Assembly (NCBI RefSeq): GCF_000474945.1
Contig: NZ_KI440836.1
Span: forward strand, 357,917-421,916
Source of the DNA: Solimonas soli DSM 21787
GTDB taxonomy: Bacteria; Pseudomonadota; Gammaproteobacteria; Nevskiales; Nevskiaceae
Direction: 5' to 3'
DNA length: 64,000 bases
The notes under the pieces were generated by a model. That model saw only the letters and a list, made by a program, of their open reading frames with translations. It had not been told where the DNA came from and did not search any database. This document shows, piece by piece, positions 27,301-34,656 of the stretch; position 1 is the first letter of the stretch, and each line of letters starts with the position of its first letter. The translations under genes were made by a program, and so were the position numbers.

Positions 27301-27583
27301 CGAGACTTTCGACGTAGTGCCGCCACTGCCCGCGATCGACCGCGCCGGCGGCATCGAACAGCTCGACGCCGCCGCGCAGGATCTGCTCGCAGGCCTGCAG
27401 GCGCGCGGCGACGGCGCCGCTGATGCGTGTCGTTTCGTGGTTGAAGCGCTCGCGCCGTTCGTGATCCGTGAGCTGGCGAACATAGCGGTAGCCCGCGACG
27501 GTCAAGGCCAGGCCCAAGGCCAGCACGCCCAGTGCCGGCAGCCACGCTGACCATGCCGTCCTTTCTGCCGCATCGCTTCGCAC
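24386..27583 (-). CDS. CHASE-PAS-PAS-GGDEF-EAL signalling protein
   Basis: A 1065-residue inner-membrane c-di-GMP protein. Domains in order: a transmembrane helix (about 14-33); a periplasmic CHASE domain (about 75-235; GLRYPGVQAIAFARRI, RRAFGYDMF-like core); a second transmembrane helix (about 305-328); two PAS domains (about 345-465 and 472-607); GGDEF (about 615-770; GGDEF at 697-701 with an intact I-site RGCD five residues upstream); and EAL (about 790-1045; EAL at 825-827, DDFGTGYSSL present). Both catalytic motifs look functional, so it could make or break c-di-GMP depending on signal. The start is GTG at 27583, preceded by GGAGG with a 5-nt spacer. It is divergent from an acyl-CoA dehydrogenase gene. 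Confidence 0.93.
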   Translation of the reverse strand: MRSDAAERTAWSAWLPALGVLALGLALTVAGYRYVRQLTDHERRERFNHETTRISGAVAARLQACEQILRGGVELFDAAGAVDRGQWRHYVESLDIGLRYPGVQAIAFARRIEAAQLGEHERRVRAEGFPAYAVFPAGPRDEYTAIEFIEPFTKRNQRAFGYDMFAQPVRRAAMVMARDSGEAALSGPVELVRETGEDPQKGTLLYLPVYRRELPLHDIADRRGALLGYVYAPFRMGDFLRPVLAAAAAGIRLRLDDAGGGTLFDNAPADVRPLLAGEQTLNLYGRQWRLRYAGTAAFAGASTAPSATAIAGTLYSLLLAVIVFLLGGGRQRARAIAENITTTLRRTEAYQRAIVDGSAEGILTIDEAGIVQTFNRAAEQMFGHAAADVVGRNVTMLMPERFRASHDAHVTHFRPEQYGRIIGLRREVIGQRRNGEEFPMSLSVNAIETDGQRRFVGVVADISDRRRAEQALADADSFRQSILDGAAFGIIATDRDGRVVAANPAAERLWWYRQDEMIGKLALHQLVDGRDLAARADELGKEFGVRVDAGLSALTLRADRGLVDEHEWSARRKDDSSVPIEMAVTARRDGSGRLTGYLAMAYDITERRRREDYIRHLAHHDTLTQLPNRALFNDRMAVAIARARRARNGLALMMIDLDNFKRINDSLGHHVGDQILQAVAARLRDCVRGCDSIARMGGDEFAILLPDLADAHSIVRSAQAVVSAMARPIVVGPHELHVTASVGISRYPADGHDPVTLLKNADTAMYKAKLGGRAGYRLFTQDMLVEAEQRILIETELRRALARGEFEMHYEPQISLATGEVSGVEALIRWRHPERGLVPPSAFLAVAEETGLIIPIGYWTLNSACREAVELQRRLGQSLSVAVNLSPKQFAHPELVEQVRAALAGSGLPASKLVLEITEGALMAQSEDTTFILKTLRELGVAIAVDDFGTGYSSLSYITRFPIDLLKIDRSFVHDIIDDPADAAVARAIIAMAHGLKVRVVAEGVETEAQLVYLRERACDAAQGYYIGSAAPADAFTLQGHHFCMPSPAAELPSKLIELRRLREG

Positions 27584-27790
27584 TCCGGCCTCCGCGTTCC
27601 GCCGGAATCAACGCCATGCCGATTGTCGATGCCGGCGCGCGATACCGCCGCAGCGCGGTATGTCTTCTCCACAATGGCTTTGATGATTCGCCGGCCCGCC
27701 GCGTGCACGCGCCCTCACTGGATTGGACGAGGCCGCGCACGGGAGCGCAGACTAGGATGTGCGGTAAGTCAGACTCACCAACGAACGCAG

Positions 27791-28996
27791 ATGGCAGACC
27801 TCAGCGGCGAACGCCCCAGTGTACTGCAGGCTTTTTCCGGCCTGTCGCTCGACGAACTCGAAATCCTCAACAACGCCGACCGCTTCGCGCAGGCCGAGCT
27901 GTACCCGCTCGCGCAGCGCATGGACGACGAGGAATGGTGGCCGGCCGACATCTTCCCGAAGATCGGCGCGACCGGCTATTTCGGCGTCACCGCGCCCGAG
28001 GCCTACGGCGGCTGCGGACTCGACGTGTTCGCCTCCGGCCTGATCCTGCAGGCCTTCTCGCGCTGGAACCATGCGCTGGGCCTGGCCTGGGTGGCGCACG
28101 AGAACCTGTGCATGAACAACCTGCTGCGCAACGCCAGCGAGGCGCAGAAGAACAGATACCTGCCGGGCCTCAACAAGGGCACGCTGATCGGCGCACTCGG
28201 ACTCACCGAGCCGGGCGCCGGCTCCGACGCGCTCGGCTCGATGCGCACCACGGCGCGCCGCGAAGGCGGCCACTACGTGCTCAACGGCCGCAAGATCTAC
28301 ATCACCAACGGCCCGGTCGCCGACGTGCTGCTGGTCTACGCGAAGACCGACAAGGACAAGGGCGCGCAGGGCATCTCGGCGTTCATCGTCGAGAAGGACT
28401 TCGCCGGCTTCAGGGTCGCGCAGAAGCTGGTGAAGATGGGCTTCCGCGGCTCGCAGACCGCCGAGCTGGTGTTCGACGAATGCCGCGTGCCGGCCGAGAA
28501 CCTGGTCGGCGAGGAGAACCGCGGCGTGAAGATCGTCATGTCCGGCCTCGATCTCGAGCGCGCCATGATCTCGCCGATCTGCCTCGGCATCGCCGAGCGC
28601 GCCCTGGCGCTGGCGCTCGACTACGCCAGACAACGCAAGCAGTTCGGCAAGCCGATCGCCGACTTCCAGATGGTGCAGTCGATGCTCGCCGAGATGTACG
28701 TGTGGGTCGAGTCGATGCGCCTGTTCACCTACCAGACGCTGCGCGCCGCCAACGTGGTCGACGAGAACGAGGGCGGCCGCGGCGAGATCCACAAGCTGAC
28801 CGCCGCCGGCGTCATGTACGTCGCCGAGACGATGAACAAGGTGCTCAATCACGCCGTGCAGGTGCACGGCGGCAGCGGCTACATCTGGGAATCCGAGATC
28901 AACCGCCTGTACCGCGCCATCAAGCTGCTCGAGATCGGTGCCGGCACGACGGAGGTGCGCAAGATGATCATCGCCGGCGAGCTGCTCAGGGGCTGA
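27791..28996 (+). CDS. acyl-CoA dehydrogenase, isovaleryl-CoA dehydrogenase type
   Basis: A 401-residue FAD flavoprotein of the acyl-CoA dehydrogenase family. LGLTEPGAGSDALG and YITNGPVADVLLVYAKTD are the FAD/substrate segments. The usual C-terminal catalytic Glu (YEGT) is replaced by IGAGT, while Glu is present at residue 256 in LDLERAM. That position is used as the base in isovaleryl-CoA dehydrogenase, so a branched-chain substrate is likely. It would pass electrons to ETF. The ATG at 27791 is preferred over an upstream one because it gives the normal family length. The neighbouring SDR gene and icmF support branched-chain acyl-CoA catabolism. A TAGGAT element about 40 nt upstream could be its -10. 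Confidence 0.92.
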   Translation: MADLSGERPSVLQAFSGLSLDELEILNNADRFAQAELYPLAQRMDDEEWWPADIFPKIGATGYFGVTAPEAYGGCGLDVFASGLILQAFSRWNHALGLAWVAHENLCMNNLLRNASEAQKNRYLPGLNKGTLIGALGLTEPGAGSDALGSMRTTARREGGHYVLNGRKIYITNGPVADVLLVYAKTDKDKGAQGISAFIVEKDFAGFRVAQKLVKMGFRGSQTAELVFDECRVPAENLVGEENRGVKIVMSGLDLERAMISPICLGIAERALALALDYARQRKQFGKPIADFQMVQSMLAEMYVWVESMRLFTYQTLRAANVVDENEGGRGEIHKLTAAGVMYVAETMNKVLNHAVQVHGGSGYIWESEINRLYRAIKLLEIGAGTTEVRKMIIAGELLRG

Positions 28997-29009
28997 GCAG
29001 CCCAAGGCG

Positions 29010-29085
29010 GTTCACTACAGACGACACAGACTGCAAAAGCGGAACCCCCTCCATCAATGGGTGGAATCGGTGAATCTGTGGTTGA
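29010..29085. repeat. decayed relative of the 9.7-kb inverted repeat
   Basis: The segment between the acyl-CoA dehydrogenase and SDR genes ends with GTGAATCTGTGGTT (about 29070-29083), which matches the right arm of the repeat at 9729-9790. Its left half, CACTACAGACGACACAGA, is a weak match to the expected AACCACAGAT..CACAC arm. It reads as a degenerate copy of the same dispersed element lying directly in front of the SDR ribosome-binding region. Confidence 0.45.
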
Positions 29086-29094
29086 AGAGCTTCT

Positions 29095-29970
29095 ATGACG
29101 CATCTTGAGCAGCTGAAATCGAACACGCCCGAGGCGATCTGGAACGCCGACACCGTCTATCGCGCCGATCTGTTCAAGGGCAAGGTCGCCCTGGTGTCGG
29201 GCGGCGGCAGCGGCATCGGCCGCGCCGTCGCGCTGCTGTTCGCGCGGCTCGGCGCCCGCGTCGTGATCTGCGGCCGCACGCCGGAGAAGCTCGACGCCGT
29301 CGCCGACTTCGCGCGCGCGCGCGGCGCGACGATGCTCGCGGTGCCGACCAACGTGCGCGAGCCCGAGCAGGTCGATGCGCTGTTCGCACGCATCCACGAC
29401 GAATTCGGCCGGCTCGACTGCACGGTCAACAATGCCGGCGGCCAGTTCCCGCAGAACGCGATCGACTACGCGCCCAAGGGCTGGGCCGCGGTCATCAACA
29501 ACAATCTCAACGGCAGCTGGTACATGATGCAGCGCGCCGCGCAGTACTGGCGCGAGCATCCGGCGCAGGACGGCGCCTGGCGCTCGATCGTCAATGTCGT
29601 GGTCGTCACCGAGCGCGGCATGCCCGGCGTCGCGCACACGGTTGCCGCGCGCGCCGGCATCATCGGCGCCTCGCGCACCGTCGCCGTGGAATGGGCGCCG
29701 CTCGGCATCCGCGTCAACTGCGTCGCGCCGGGGCTCACCGCCACCGAAGGGCTGGAGGTCTATCCGCCCGAGGCGGTCCGGGAATTCCCGCTCGCCAATC
29801 CCCTCAAGCGTCCCGGCACCGCGCTGGAGATCGCCGAAGGCTGCATCTATCTCTCCGCTTCGAGCGGCAGCTTCATCACCGGCGAAGTGCTGACCATCGA
29901 CGGCGGCGGCAAGCTCTGGGGCGAGCTGTGGACCGCCGGGCGGCCGGAGTACTACAAGCTGCCGACATAG
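29095..29970 (+). CDS. SDR-family oxidoreductase, enoyl-CoA reductase-like, non-canonical active site
   Basis: A 291-residue short-chain dehydrogenase/reductase. The Rossmann glycine motif SGGGSGIG (residues 35-42) and NNAG (112-115) are intact, and the C-terminal IDGGGKLWGELW resembles trans-2-enoyl-CoA and 2,4-dienoyl-CoA reductases. The expected YxxxK is absent: the aligned segment reads H-T-V-A-A-R-A-G with Thr182 and Arg186. The Tyr used by DECR-type enzymes upstream (TTIYAETG) is also not conserved (VVVVTERG). Nucleotide binding is expected; the catalytic mechanism is not obvious. Position behind an acyl-CoA dehydrogenase suggests a CoA-ester substrate. It converges on a degenerate GGDEF gene. 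Confidence 0.85.
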   Translation: MTHLEQLKSNTPEAIWNADTVYRADLFKGKVALVSGGGSGIGRAVALLFARLGARVVICGRTPEKLDAVADFARARGATMLAVPTNVREPEQVDALFARIHDEFGRLDCTVNNAGGQFPQNAIDYAPKGWAAVINNNLNGSWYMMQRAAQYWREHPAQDGAWRSIVNVVVVTERGMPGVAHTVAARAGIIGASRTVAVEWAPLGIRVNCVAPGLTATEGLEVYPPEAVREFPLANPLKRPGTALEIAEGCIYLSASSGSFITGEVLTIDGGGKLWGELWTAGRPEYYKLPT

Positions 29971-30046
29971 CGCGGACCACGATCGCGCCCATGGGGCGCT
30001 CCTACGCGAAGCGTGGCGTCCGCGGCGTTGCGCTGCGCACAGCCGT

Positions 30047-30168
30047 GACGTGCCGAGGCGGCGTTGCGAGCAGGGCCGAGGTCGCGTTTTCCGCGCACAG
30101 CCGTACATCGGTACGGCGAGCACGGAAAGCGCGAGATCGGTCCGCGCAGCAGCCGAATCGGCACGTCA
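30047..30168. repeat. 122-nt nested hairpin element
   Basis: Outer arms TGACGTGCCGA (30047-30057) and TCGGCACGTCA (30158-30168) are perfect reverse complements. Inside lie imperfect arms (GGGCCGAGGTCGCG against CGCGAGATCGGTCC), a GCGTTTTCCG / CGGAAAGCGC pair with one mismatch, and at the centre CCGTAC-ATCG-GTACGG (30101-30116). The whole can fold into one long cruciform. The right arm overlaps the stop codon of the leftward GGDEF gene. It separates two convergent genes and looks like a REP/MITE-type intergenic element. Confidence 0.65.
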
Positions 30169-31170
30169 CTCGAACCAGGCGCGCACCAGGTTTTTCCCCT
30201 CGCGGCGCGCCTTGTACAGGGCCGCGTCGGCGTTGCGCAGCAGCTCGCTGAAGCTGCGCGTGAGCGGGCGTGCGGCGGCGACGCCGCCGGTCACCGTGAC
30301 GGCGATGTTCTTGCGGTTCGGCTCGGTCGCGATCTTCTGCTCCGAAATCAGCAGGCGCAGGCGCTGCGCCATTTCCAGCGCCGGCTCCTTGTCGCAGCGC
30401 GGCAGCAGCACCGCGAAGCCGTCGCCCTCCAGACGGCCGACGCTGTCGATCTTGCGCGTGTGCCGGCCCAGCGTGCGCGCCAGGGTGACGAGTGCGCGAT
30501 CGCCGATGTCCGAACCCCAGGCCTCGTTGAGCTTGCGGAACTGATCGACGTCGAACAGCGCGACCGAGAGCGGCTCGGCGAAGCGCCGCGCGCGTTCGAG
30601 CTCCTGCGCGCCGACTTCGAGGAAATGGCTGCGGTTGTAGACCTGCGTCAGCTGGTCGCGGGTGGCGCGCTCGTAGAGCTCGCGCTGCCGCGCCTTCTGG
30701 TCGGTGATGTCGTGAAAGACCTCGACGAAGCCGAGCAGCTCGCCGCTGTCGCTGCGCAGCGCGTCGAGCGTACAGTCGACGATCAGTGCCCTGCCGTCCT
30801 GCCGGCGGCGGCGCTGCTCCTCGCGGCAATGGCCGTTGGCGCGCACGAAGTCGAGCGTGCGCCGCGGCACGCCCTCGTGCTGCTCGGCCTCGCCGAACAG
30901 CTGCGCGTAAGGACGGCCGATCACCTCGTCCGCGCGCCAGCCGCTGAGATTGCGTGCGCCGCGGTTCCAGCTGCCGACCAGGCCGTGCGCGTCGATGAGG
31001 TAGATGCCGAAGGCGCTGACCGATTTCACCAGCTCGGCGTAGCGGCGCGGCTCGCGCTTGAGCAGCTGCTCGTACTCGCCGCTGCGCAGCACGACCGGAT
31101 CGGCCTGCGGCGGGTCGATGAAATCGAGCGGCGGATAACCGCCGAGGGCAGTGCTGGCATCGTTGTACAC
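30166..31170 (-). CDS. PAS-GGDEF protein with degenerate active site
   Basis: A cytoplasmic protein of about 334 residues: an N-terminal PAS domain (about 45-160; SAFGIYLIDAHGLVGSWNRG, ending VFHDITDQKAR) and a GGDEF domain (about 165-325). The signature pentapeptide is EGDGF (248-252) in place of GG(D/E)EF, so cyclase activity is doubtful. The inhibitory I-site RKID (239-242), exactly five residues upstream, is preserved. That combination is typical of proteins that bind c-di-GMP as receptors. The start is uncertain: GTG at 31170 is used because it opens just before conserved sequence, but an in-frame ATG at 31278 is possible. It faces the DUF2147 gene divergently. Confidence 0.82.
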   Translation of the reverse strand: MYNDASTALGGYPPLDFIDPPQADPVVLRSGEYEQLLKREPRRYAELVKSVSAFGIYLIDAHGLVGSWNRGARNLSGWRADEVIGRPYAQLFGEAEQHEGVPRRTLDFVRANGHCREEQRRRRQDGRALIVDCTLDALRSDSGELLGFVEVFHDITDQKARQRELYERATRDQLTQVYNRSHFLEVGAQELERARRFAEPLSVALFDVDQFRKLNEAWGSDIGDRALVTLARTLGRHTRKIDSVGRLEGDGFAVLLPRCDKEPALEMAQRLRLLISEQKIATEPNRKNIAVTVTGGVAAARPLTRSFSELLRNADAALYKARREGKNLVRAWFE

Positions 31171-31347
31171 GGAGTGGATTCTAAGAACCGCCCCGCCGCG
31201 AGCGGGTAGGAAAATGGCCCGCGGGCTGCCAGCGGAACGCCCGACGAAAGCCGTGGTCCACCTGACATCGGGCGGCATTAAGAAGGTATTCAGGGCTCCG
31301 GGCCGAGGCTCTTGCTGCAGAATAGAAGACCACTTTGGAGGATCCCC

Positions 31348-31851
31348 ATGAGCAACACGAACAAGGCGATGAAGCGGTTCGGCGGCGTCCTGCTCGGTGC
31401 GATGCTGAGCCTGGCGGCCGGCCTGGCGCCGGCCGCCGACGCGAACTCGCCGGTCGGCGTCTGGAAGACCATCGACGACGAAACCGGCAAGGCCAAATCG
31501 CTGGTCGAGATCACCGAGAGCGGTGGCCAGCTGCACGGCCGCGTGCTGAAGATCTTCGATCCGTCGAAGCCGAATCCGACCTGCGAGAAGTGCGAGGGCG
31601 CGAAGAAGGACCAGCCGATCACCGGCATGGAAATCCTCTGGGGCCTGAAAAAGGACGGCAGCGAATGGACGGGCGGCCAGGTGCTCGATCCGAAGAAGGG
31701 CAAGGTCTACAACGCCAAGCTTTCGCTCAGCGACAACGGCAGCAAGCTGAACCTGCGCGGCTACATCGGCTTCTCGATGCTCGGCCGCACGCAGACCTGG
31801 CTGCGCGAGACGAATCCGGCGCAGGCGACGGAATCGACGACCGCGCCGTAA
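31348..31851 (+). CDS. DUF2147 periplasmic protein
   Basis: A 167-residue exported protein of the DUF2147 family. A signal peptide of about 30 residues (MSNTNKAMKRF, then a hydrophobic run, cleavage near APAADA) precedes SPVGVWKTIDDETGKAKSLVEI, the family's opening motif, and a CEKC pair within NPTCEKCEGAKKD. TGMEILWGLKKDG and RGYIGFSMLGRTQTWLR complete the beta-barrel-like fold. Its function is unknown; relatives are secreted and lie near lipid and stress genes. The ATG at 31348 is preceded by GGAGGA. It is transcribed alone: divergent from the PAS-GGDEF gene and closed by a strong terminator at 31878-31906. Confidence 0.88.
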   Translation: MSNTNKAMKRFGGVLLGAMLSLAAGLAPAADANSPVGVWKTIDDETGKAKSLVEITESGGQLHGRVLKIFDPSKPNPTCEKCEGAKKDQPITGMEILWGLKKDGSEWTGGQVLDPKKGKVYNAKLSLSDNGSKLNLRGYIGFSMLGRTQTWLRETNPAQATESTTAP

Positions 31852-31877
31852 GGCGCGCAGCGGTCGTCTCTGCGGCG

Positions 31878-31906
31878 GGCCGTCGCGGTGACGCGACGGC
31901 CTTTTT
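31878..31906 (+). terminator. intrinsic terminator of the DUF2147 gene
   Basis: A perfect 10-bp stem (GGCCGTCGCG / CGCGACGGCC) with a GTGA loop is followed directly by TTTTT. Confidence 0.95.
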
Positions 31907-32011
31907 CGTGGACGACCGTCGCGCCGGCGATTCCCTCAGGGAGCGCGGCACGAAAGGGCGTAGACTTCGCGCCCCGCTTTTGCCCGTCCGCCGCCGCGGA
32001 AGTTCGCCGCC

Positions 32012-32887
32012 ATGCGCGAAGGTCTCGTCGCCGCCACTGCCGCCTATCTGATCTGGGGCCTGTTCCCGCTCTACTGGCGCCTGCTGCACGCCGTGCCGGC
32101 GACGCAGATCATGGCGCACCGCATCGCCTGGAGCGCCGCCTTCGTCGCCGCCTGGCTCGCGGCGCGCGAAGGCTGGGCCTGGCTGCGCGGCCTGTCGCCG
32201 CGGCTGCTGGCGATGCTCGCCGCCAGCTCGCTGCTGATCGCCTGCAACTGGTGGCTGTACATCTGGGCGGTCAACGCCGGCCACGTCGTCGACGCCAGCC
32301 TCGGCTACTTCATCAATCCGCTGTTCAGCGTGCTGCTCGGCGTCGGCTTCCTGCGTGAGCGCCTCAACGCCGCGCAATGGCTGGCCGTGGCACTGGCCGC
32401 CGCCAGCGTGGTCTGGCTCGGCGCCAGCACCGGGCACGTGCCCTGGGTCGCGCTCGGCATCGCCGCCTCGTTCGGCGGCTACGGGCTGCTCCGCAAGCTC
32501 GCCGTGGTGCCGGCCGTGCAGGGCCTGGCGATCGAGACGGCGCTGCTATTCGTGCCGGCGCTCGCCTATCTGCTGTGGGCCGAACACGCCGGCGTGGCCG
32601 GCTTCGCGCACCTCGGCCGCGGCGTCGACGCCGGCCTCATTCTCGGCGGTCTGGTCACCGCCGTGCCGCTGGCGCTCTTCGCCCATGGCGCGCGCCGCGT
32701 GCCGCTCAGCCTCATCGGCATCCTGCAGTACCTGACGCCGTCGATGCAGCTCGTCATCGGCGTGCTGCTCTACGGCGAACCTTTCGGCGGCGCTCGGGCG
32801 CTCGGCTTCGCCGGCATCTGGGCGGCGCTCGTGCTGTTCGCGCTCGACGGGCTCTTGCGCAGCCGCCGCGCCGTCCCCACTGCGTGA
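32012..32887 (+). CDS. rarD: RarD-type EamA transporter
   Basis: A 291-residue ten-helix inner-membrane protein of the RarD branch of the EamA superfamily. RarD hallmarks are the opening [21 protein letters not shown], the [23 protein letters not shown] region and the [13 protein letters not shown] motif. The second repeat has [23 protein letters not shown]. RarD was first linked to chloramphenicol sensitivity, and its physiological substrate is unknown. The start at 32012 leaves almost no cytoplasmic N-terminus, as usual. It lies between the DUF2147 terminator and the ClpP-paralogue gene, 95 nt ahead of the latter. Confidence 0.9.
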   Translation: MREGLVAATAAYLIWGLFPLYWRLLHAVPATQIMAHRIAWSAAFVAAWLAAREGWAWLRGLSPRLLAMLAASSLLIACNWWLYIWAVNAGHVVDASLGYFINPLFSVLLGVGFLRERLNAAQWLAVALAAASVVWLGASTGHVPWVALGIAASFGGYGLLRKLAVVPAVQGLAIETALLFVPALAYLLWAEHAGVAGFAHLGRGVDAGLILGGLVTAVPLALFAHGARRVPLSLIGILQYLTPSMQLVIGVLLYGEPFGGARALGFAGIWAALVLFALDGLLRSRRAVPTA

Positions 32888-32909
32888 GGCACCGCCGGCG
32901 CGGATTCCC

Positions 32910-32915
32910 TAGAAT
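32910..32915 (+). promoter_or_regulatory. candidate -10 element for the ClpP-paralogue gene
   Basis: TAGAAT in CCTAGAATCG lies 67 nt upstream of the ATG at 32983 and is identical over ten bases to the element in front of icmF. The -35 is not recognisable. Confidence 0.3.
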
Positions 32916-32982
32916 CGCGACACCCACCGGAATCCACCGACCAGAACCGGCGCCGGCCCCGGCGCCGTCACCAGGACCCCAT

Positions 32983-33585
32983 ATGTCAGTTAGCGATTTC
33001 ATCAACGCGGCGAAGGAAGAAGACGACAAGAACCGCAAGGTCCCGGGCCTCGAGGAGCGCCTGTTCAAGGCGCGCATCATCCTCATCTATGGCGCGATCA
33101 ACCAGAAGCTCGCCGAGACCTTCAGCGCGCGCCTGCTGGCGCTGGCCGCGGATTCCGATGAGCCGATCACCCTCTACATCAACAGCCAGGGCGGCCACGT
33201 CGAATCCGGCGACACCATCCACGACATGATCAAGTTCGTGAAGCCGGCGGTACGCATCATCGGCACCGGCTGGGTCGCCAGCGCCGGCGCGCTGATCTAC
33301 AGCGCCGCCAAGCGCGAGAACCGCCTGAGCCTGCCGAACACGCGCTTCATGCTGCACCAGCCGTCCGGCGGCGCCGGCGGCACGGCGTCCGACATCGCCA
33401 TCATGGCCAAGGAGATCGTGCTGATGCGCCAGCGCCTCAACGAGATCTTCGCGCGCGAGACCGGCCAGCCGCTGGAACGCATCCAGCGCGACACCGAGCG
33501 CGACTACTGGATGAGCGCGCAGCAGGCCAAGGAGTACGGCCTGGTCGGCCGCATCATCGACAACGCCGCGCAGATCGACGGCTGA
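32983..33585 (+). CDS. ClpP-family serine protease, paralogous type
   Basis: A 200-residue ClpP-fold protease with a complete triad: S100 in WVASAGAL, H125 in [11 protein letters not shown]174 in TERDYW. Catalytic spacing matches E. coli ClpP. It differs from housekeeping ClpP in its N-terminus ([32 protein letters not shown]), which lacks the usual propeptide and axial-loop sequence, and in standing alone with no clpX beside it. Such second ClpP proteins can form their own or mixed tetradecamers. Whether it docks ClpX or ClpA is uncertain. The gene is monocistronic, between rarD and a terminator. Confidence 0.88.
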   Translation: MSVSDFINAAKEEDDKNRKVPGLEERLFKARIILIYGAINQKLAETFSARLLALAADSDEPITLYINSQGGHVESGDTIHDMIKFVKPAVRIIGTGWVASAGALIYSAAKRENRLSLPNTRFMLHQPSGGAGGTASDIAIMAKEIVLMRQRLNEIFARETGQPLERIQRDTERDYWMSAQQAKEYGLVGRIIDNAAQIDG

Positions 33586-33606
33586 ACGCGGCGCGGTTCG
33601 GCGCAG

Positions 33607-33629
33607 ACGCCGCCCGCGGGCGGCGTTTT
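33607..33629 (+). terminator. intrinsic terminator behind the ClpP-paralogue gene
   Basis: An 8-bp stem ACGCCGCC / GGCGGCGT with a CGCG loop is followed by TTT. It lies between convergent genes; only the rightward strand has the T-tract. Confidence 0.88.
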
Positions 33630-33641
33630 CGTTGGCGCCGC

Positions 33642-34637
33642 TCAGTGCTGCAGATCGAGCGCCTCGGCCCGCAGGCCGCGCGCTCGCAGCAGTTCGACGA
33701 GCAGGCCGCAGTCGCCGTGCATGGCCAGCACGCGGCGCGCGCCGGTTTCCTCGATCGTGCGCAGCAGCGACGGCCAGTCGGCGTGATCGGACAGCGTGAA
33801 GCCGCGGTCGTACTTGGCGGCGCGGCCATTGTCGGCGCCCATCCAGCCGGAGGCGAACCCGGTGCGGTACGGCGCCAGGCGCTTCAGCCACGGCGTGCCG
33901 AAGGCGTGCGGCGGCACCAGGATCAAGGATCCGCGGAAGTCGTGGCTCGCCACGCATTCGTTGACCGGCCTGGTCGGCAGCATGGCGATGCCGGCGCGGC
34001 GGTAGTGGCCGACCAGCTTGGTCATCGCCTCGTGCAGGTAGGCCGTGCTGTCGGCCGTCGTCTGCGGATCGACGTGCCGCAGCAACTCGGCGAGCACGCG
34101 CTGCGCCTTGCCGAGCGCGTAGCAGAACAGCACGGACGCGAAACCTTCGGCGCGATTGCGCATCCACCAGGCGTGGATCTCGGCGCTGGCGCTGCCCGAC
34201 GGCGGCCACACGTACTCGGGTGAGGCGAACGTGGCTTCGGTGACGAAGGTGTCGCAGCGCACGACCTCGAACGGCGCGCAGCTCGGATCGTCGTCGCGCT
34301 TGTAGTCGCCGGACACCACCCAGACCTCGCCGTCGACCTCGATGCGCACCTGCGCCGAGCCGAGGATGTGTCCGGCCGGGTGCAGCGACACGCGCGCCGC
34401 GCCGAGCTCGAACGTCTGCCCGTAGTCCTGCGGCTTGACCTGCGCGCCGGCGCCGAGCCGCGTGCGCAGCAGGCCGTAGCCAGGCGCCGCCGTCCAGTAG
34501 CGCGCGCAGCCGCTCTTCGCGTGATCGCCATGCGCATGCGTGACCACCGCGCGCGTCACGCGCTTGTGCGGGTCGATATAGAAATCGCCGGCGGGGCAGT
34601 AGAGGCCTTCGGGGCGCAGGACGACGAGATCGGACAT
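33642..34637 (-). CDS. DNA ligase-associated exonuclease-like MBL-fold protein
   Basis: A 331-residue metallo-beta-lactamase-fold protein of the putative exonuclease family normally encoded with an ATP-dependent DNA ligase and an Lhr-type helicase. The metal motif HAHGDH is at residues 34-39, with further ligands expected in LHPAGHILGSAQ, VSGDYKRDDDP and the C-terminal SDHADWPSLL and MHGDC. LRPEGLYCPAGDFYIDP at the N-terminus is typical. The presumed role is nuclease processing in a DNA repair pathway. Here the usual partner genes are absent: the neighbours are a ClpP paralogue and waaA. It either acts with distant partners or is a remnant of the locus. Confidence 0.87.
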   Translation of the reverse strand: MSDLVVLRPEGLYCPAGDFYIDPHKRVTRAVVTHAHGDHAKSGCARYWTAAPGYGLLRTRLGAGAQVKPQDYGQTFELGAARVSLHPAGHILGSAQVRIEVDGEVWVVSGDYKRDDDPSCAPFEVVRCDTFVTEATFASPEYVWPPSGSASAEIHAWWMRNRAEGFASVLFCYALGKAQRVLAELLRHVDPQTTADSTAYLHEAMTKLVGHYRRAGIAMLPTRPVNECVASHDFRGSLILVPPHAFGTPWLKRLAPYRTGFASGWMGADNGRAAKYDRGFTLSDHADWPSLLRTIEETGARRVLAMHGDCGLLVELLRARGLRAEALDLQH

Positions 34638-34656
34638 CGCGACAGCGTAGCGGCTT

